From positions 1 to 23,654 of the forward strand of contig NZ_JAVBNS010000210.1 in the NCBI RefSeq assembly GCF_031551385.1: a DNA stretch of 23,654 nucleotides. Reading direction: 5' to 3'. The position numbers and the translations under genes are program-made. Source of the DNA: Anaerosporobacter sp031551385 (lineage in GTDB: Bacteria > Bacillota > Clostridia > Lachnospirales > Lachnospiraceae). Positions 21,873 to 23,654 of the stretch are shown here, one piece after another. The notes under the pieces were generated by a model, which was not told where the DNA came from, searched no databases, and saw only the letters and a list, made by a program, of their open reading frames with translations. Position 1 is the first letter of the stretch, and each line of letters begins with the position of its first letter.

Positions 21873-22316
21873 ATGAGAATTCTAATTATTAATGGACCTA
21901 ATATTAATTTTATCGGTATACGTGAAAAACAGATTTACGGTGACGAAGGATTTGCAAAATTATTAAAGATGCTAGAGCAAAAGGCAAAAGAAGAAGGAAT
22001 AGAAATAGAAACATTTCAAAGCAATGGTGAAGGCGAAATTATTGACCGTATTCAAAAAGCATATTTTGAAGAGATGGACGGTATCATCATCAATCCAGGT
22101 GCTTATACTCATTATAGTTATGCAATTTGTGATGCCCTTGCATCTGTTGAAATGCCTAAGATAGAAGTTCATATCTCAAATGTACATAAGAGAGAAGAAT
22201 TCAGACATGTATCAGTGACAGCACCAGCATGTACAGGACAGATAGTAGGTTTGGGATTAGATGGCTATCTATATGCATTGGAAGCAATTAAATCCATGAT
22301 ATCAAAACAAAAGTAG
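21873..22316 (+). CDS. aroQ: Type II 3-dehydroquinate dehydratase
   Basis: This enzyme makes 3-dehydroshikimate from 3-dehydroquinate in the shikimate pathway. The 147-residue product has the type II opening ILIINGPNINFIGIREKQIYG with Arg17 and catalytic Tyr22, the QSNGEGEIIDRIQ segment, NPGAYTHYSYAICDAL and EVHISNVHKREEFRH, which holds the active-site His and substrate-binding residues. Length is normal for the dodecameric enzyme. The Leu-Leu usually found in NLNLLG is Ile-Asn-Phe-Ile here, a mild variation. AAGGAG is in the 3' end of yqeG. It lies in the common Firmicutes order aroQ-pepP-efp. The DAHP synthase gene at the left end of the window is from the same pathway but is in a separate unit. 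Confidence 0.95.
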   Translation: MRILIINGPNINFIGIREKQIYGDEGFAKLLKMLEQKAKEEGIEIETFQSNGEGEIIDRIQKAYFEEMDGIIINPGAYTHYSYAICDALASVEMPKIEVHISNVHKREEFRHVSVTAPACTGQIVGLGLDGYLYALEAIKSMISKQK

Positions 22317-22347
22317 TAAAATAGTTTTTTGATTGGAGGACATTTAA

Positions 22348-23415
22348 ATGAGTGTTAAAGAAAGAGTTGTTAGTATATTAGATGAATTAAATCTGGATGC
22401 TGTTTTGGTATCTGATGGATATAATATGCGCTATATAAGTGGATTTACTGGTGCGACAGGATACCTCTATGTATCAAGAAATCGTAGTATCATTCTAACT
22501 GATTTTCGCTATACAATCCAAGCGAATGGTGAAAGCAATGGATTTGAAGTAATTGAAATCGGTAATGGTGGTTATGTTGCGGCAATTAATGATTTGCTTG
22601 ATGCAGATGCCGTTGAAAGACTAGGATTTGAAGATGATAATCTTCTTTATGCAAGCTATAGCAATCTAAATGAAAAACTTCACAAGAAGGAAATGGTTGC
22701 GGTTAAGAATGCCTTAACAAAACTAAGAATTGTTAAGACGGCAGAGGAACTTGAAAATATTAAGATGGCTGAACACATTGGTGATATTGCATTTACTAAG
22801 ATTCTTGAGGTAATCAAGCCTGGTATGACAGAATTAGAAGTAGCAGCATACCTTGAATTCTTTATGAAGACAAATGGTGCACAAGGATTAAGTTTTGATT
22901 CTATTGTTGCATCAGGCGTGAATTCTTCTATGTGTCATGCGACTCCATCTGCTAAGAAGATTGAACTTGGTGATTTTGTTACAATGGATTTTGGCTGTAT
23001 TTACAATGGATACTGTTCAGACATGACAAGAACAATTGTAGTTGGTAAAGCGTCTCAAGAACAAAAAGAAGTGTATAATACAGTTTTAAAAGCACAGCTA
23101 GAAGCTCTTGATGCAATCCATGCAGGTGTAGTTGGAAAAGATATTGATAAAGTGGCTAGAGACATTATTGATTCTACAAAATACAAAGGTTGTTTCGGAC
23201 ATGGTCTTGGACATAGCGTTGGATTGTTTATCCATGAAGAACCTAGATTTTCGGCATTGGAAGAAAGTATTATACTAGCCAACGTAACAGAAACTGTTGA
23301 ACCGGGTATCTATATCGAGAATTTCGGTGGTGTACGTATTGAAGATTTAGTTGTTGTTACGGAAGATGGGCATATTAATTTCACTCATTCTGAGAAACAA
23401 TTAATTGAATTATAG
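22348..23415 (+). CDS. pepP: Xaa-Pro aminopeptidase, family M24B
   Basis: This 355-residue cytoplasmic metallopeptidase releases an N-terminal residue next to proline. The N-terminal creatinase-like domain (about 1-130) is followed by the pita-bread catalytic domain. All metal ligands are visible: Asp214 in VTMDFGCIYNG, Asp225 in CSDMTRTIVVG, His289 in FGHGLGHSVGL, Glu318 in TVEPGIYIE and Glu332 in VRIEDLVVV; His296 in HEEPRF fits the substrate-binding His. Length is that of the shorter bacterial aminopeptidase or prolidase-like (YqhT) enzymes, so peptidase or dipeptidase specificity is not settled. It follows aroQ by 31 bases with TTGGAGGA before the ATG. No terminator separates it from efp. 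Confidence 0.93.
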   Translation: MSVKERVVSILDELNLDAVLVSDGYNMRYISGFTGATGYLYVSRNRSIILTDFRYTIQANGESNGFEVIEIGNGGYVAAINDLLDADAVERLGFEDDNLLYASYSNLNEKLHKKEMVAVKNALTKLRIVKTAEELENIKMAEHIGDIAFTKILEVIKPGMTELEVAAYLEFFMKTNGAQGLSFDSIVASGVNSSMCHATPSAKKIELGDFVTMDFGCIYNGYCSDMTRTIVVGKASQEQKEVYNTVLKAQLEALDAIHAGVVGKDIDKVARDIIDSTKYKGCFGHGLGHSVGLFIHEEPRFSALEESIILANVTETVEPGIYIENFGGVRIEDLVVVTEDGHINFTHSEKQLIEL

Positions 23416-23615
23416 TGTTACTTGTCACAGCCTAATGGGAGGTGATAATAACACATTATAGTTAAAAGTATACAATACTTAAAAAAACAGTTGAAAAATA
23501 ACGAATAATATTATAAACTTATTAGAGTTGATAATAAGGTTATCACATGTAGTCTATTGCATTTATGTAAATAGAACGTTAGATATGCAAAAGCATTTAA
23601 GGAGGAATATTATAT

Positions 23616-23654
23616 ATGGTATCAGCAGGTGATTTTAGAAACGGTTTGACTATT
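23616..23654 (+). CDS. efp: Elongation factor P, 5' end only
   Basis: Only 13 codons are in the window: MVSAGDFRNGLTI, the characteristic start of bacterial EF-P, which helps ribosomes through proline stretches. AAGGAGGA lies eight bases before the ATG. The 200 bases between it and pepP are AT-rich and hold an inverted repeat, TGATAA-N5-TTATCA near 23530-23546, but no clear promoter. Its place after pepP is the usual Firmicutes order, which supports the call despite the short length. Confidence 0.85.
   Translation, partial: MVSAGDFRNGLTI

Overview
The window is AT-rich, gene-dense DNA from a low-GC Gram-positive anaerobe, most likely a clostridium of the Lachnospiraceae type. The evidence is strong AGGAGG ribosome binding sites, consensus sigma-A promoters, a trimeric [FeFe]-hydrogenase operon, the scpA-scpB pair behind an M50-like membrane gene, and the Firmicutes order yqeG-aroQ-pepP-efp. 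The species cannot be fixed from the sequence alone.

Left part (1-6165): the 5' end of a DAHP synthase gene (minus strand, cut by the window edge) shares a compact divergent promoter region with a lipoprotein whose mature part is 32 Asn-x-x triplets. Tail to tail with it lies an accessory-looking minus-strand block: a PadR regulator with an ABC-2 exporter (ATPase plus permease), then an XRE-type regulator with an ABC half-exporter. The PadR unit carries two near-identical dyads, one over its own promoter and one in front of the exporter ATPase.

Middle part (6378-12489): a CaCA-type cation antiporter with terminator and promoter (minus), then plus-strand envelope genes: a membrane-anchored tandem Ig-like (Big_2) protein, a D-Ala-D-Ala carboxypeptidase and a membrane-anchored metallophosphoesterase. 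A separate promoter drives an apparently inactive site-2-protease homologue with the chromosome condensation genes scpA and scpB.

Right-middle part (12490-17774): a 365-base regulatory region with a 23-bp hairpin and several dyads precedes hydC(nuoE)-hydB(nuoF)-hydA, the predicted NAD-linked, probably electron-bifurcating [FeFe] hydrogenase, and a stand-alone [2Fe-2S] protein. A small acidic protein of unknown function follows, and a 76-base nearly perfect palindrome acts as a terminator usable in both directions.

Right part (17820-23654): minus-strand genes for a DUF2268-type zinc peptidase and a class I glutamine amidotransferase-like hydrolase; an 800-base stretch without a clear gene that holds a 282-base palindromic element with a GC-rich core; a stand-alone nucleotidyltransferase; and the yqeG-aroQ-pepP operon with a structured leader, followed by the first 13 codons of efp.

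The items that look least ordinary are the 282-base palindromic element, the degenerate site-2 protease beside scpAB, the paired PadR dyads, the triplet-repeat lipoprotein and the dyads in front of the hydrogenase operon. No clearly new multi-gene system was found.
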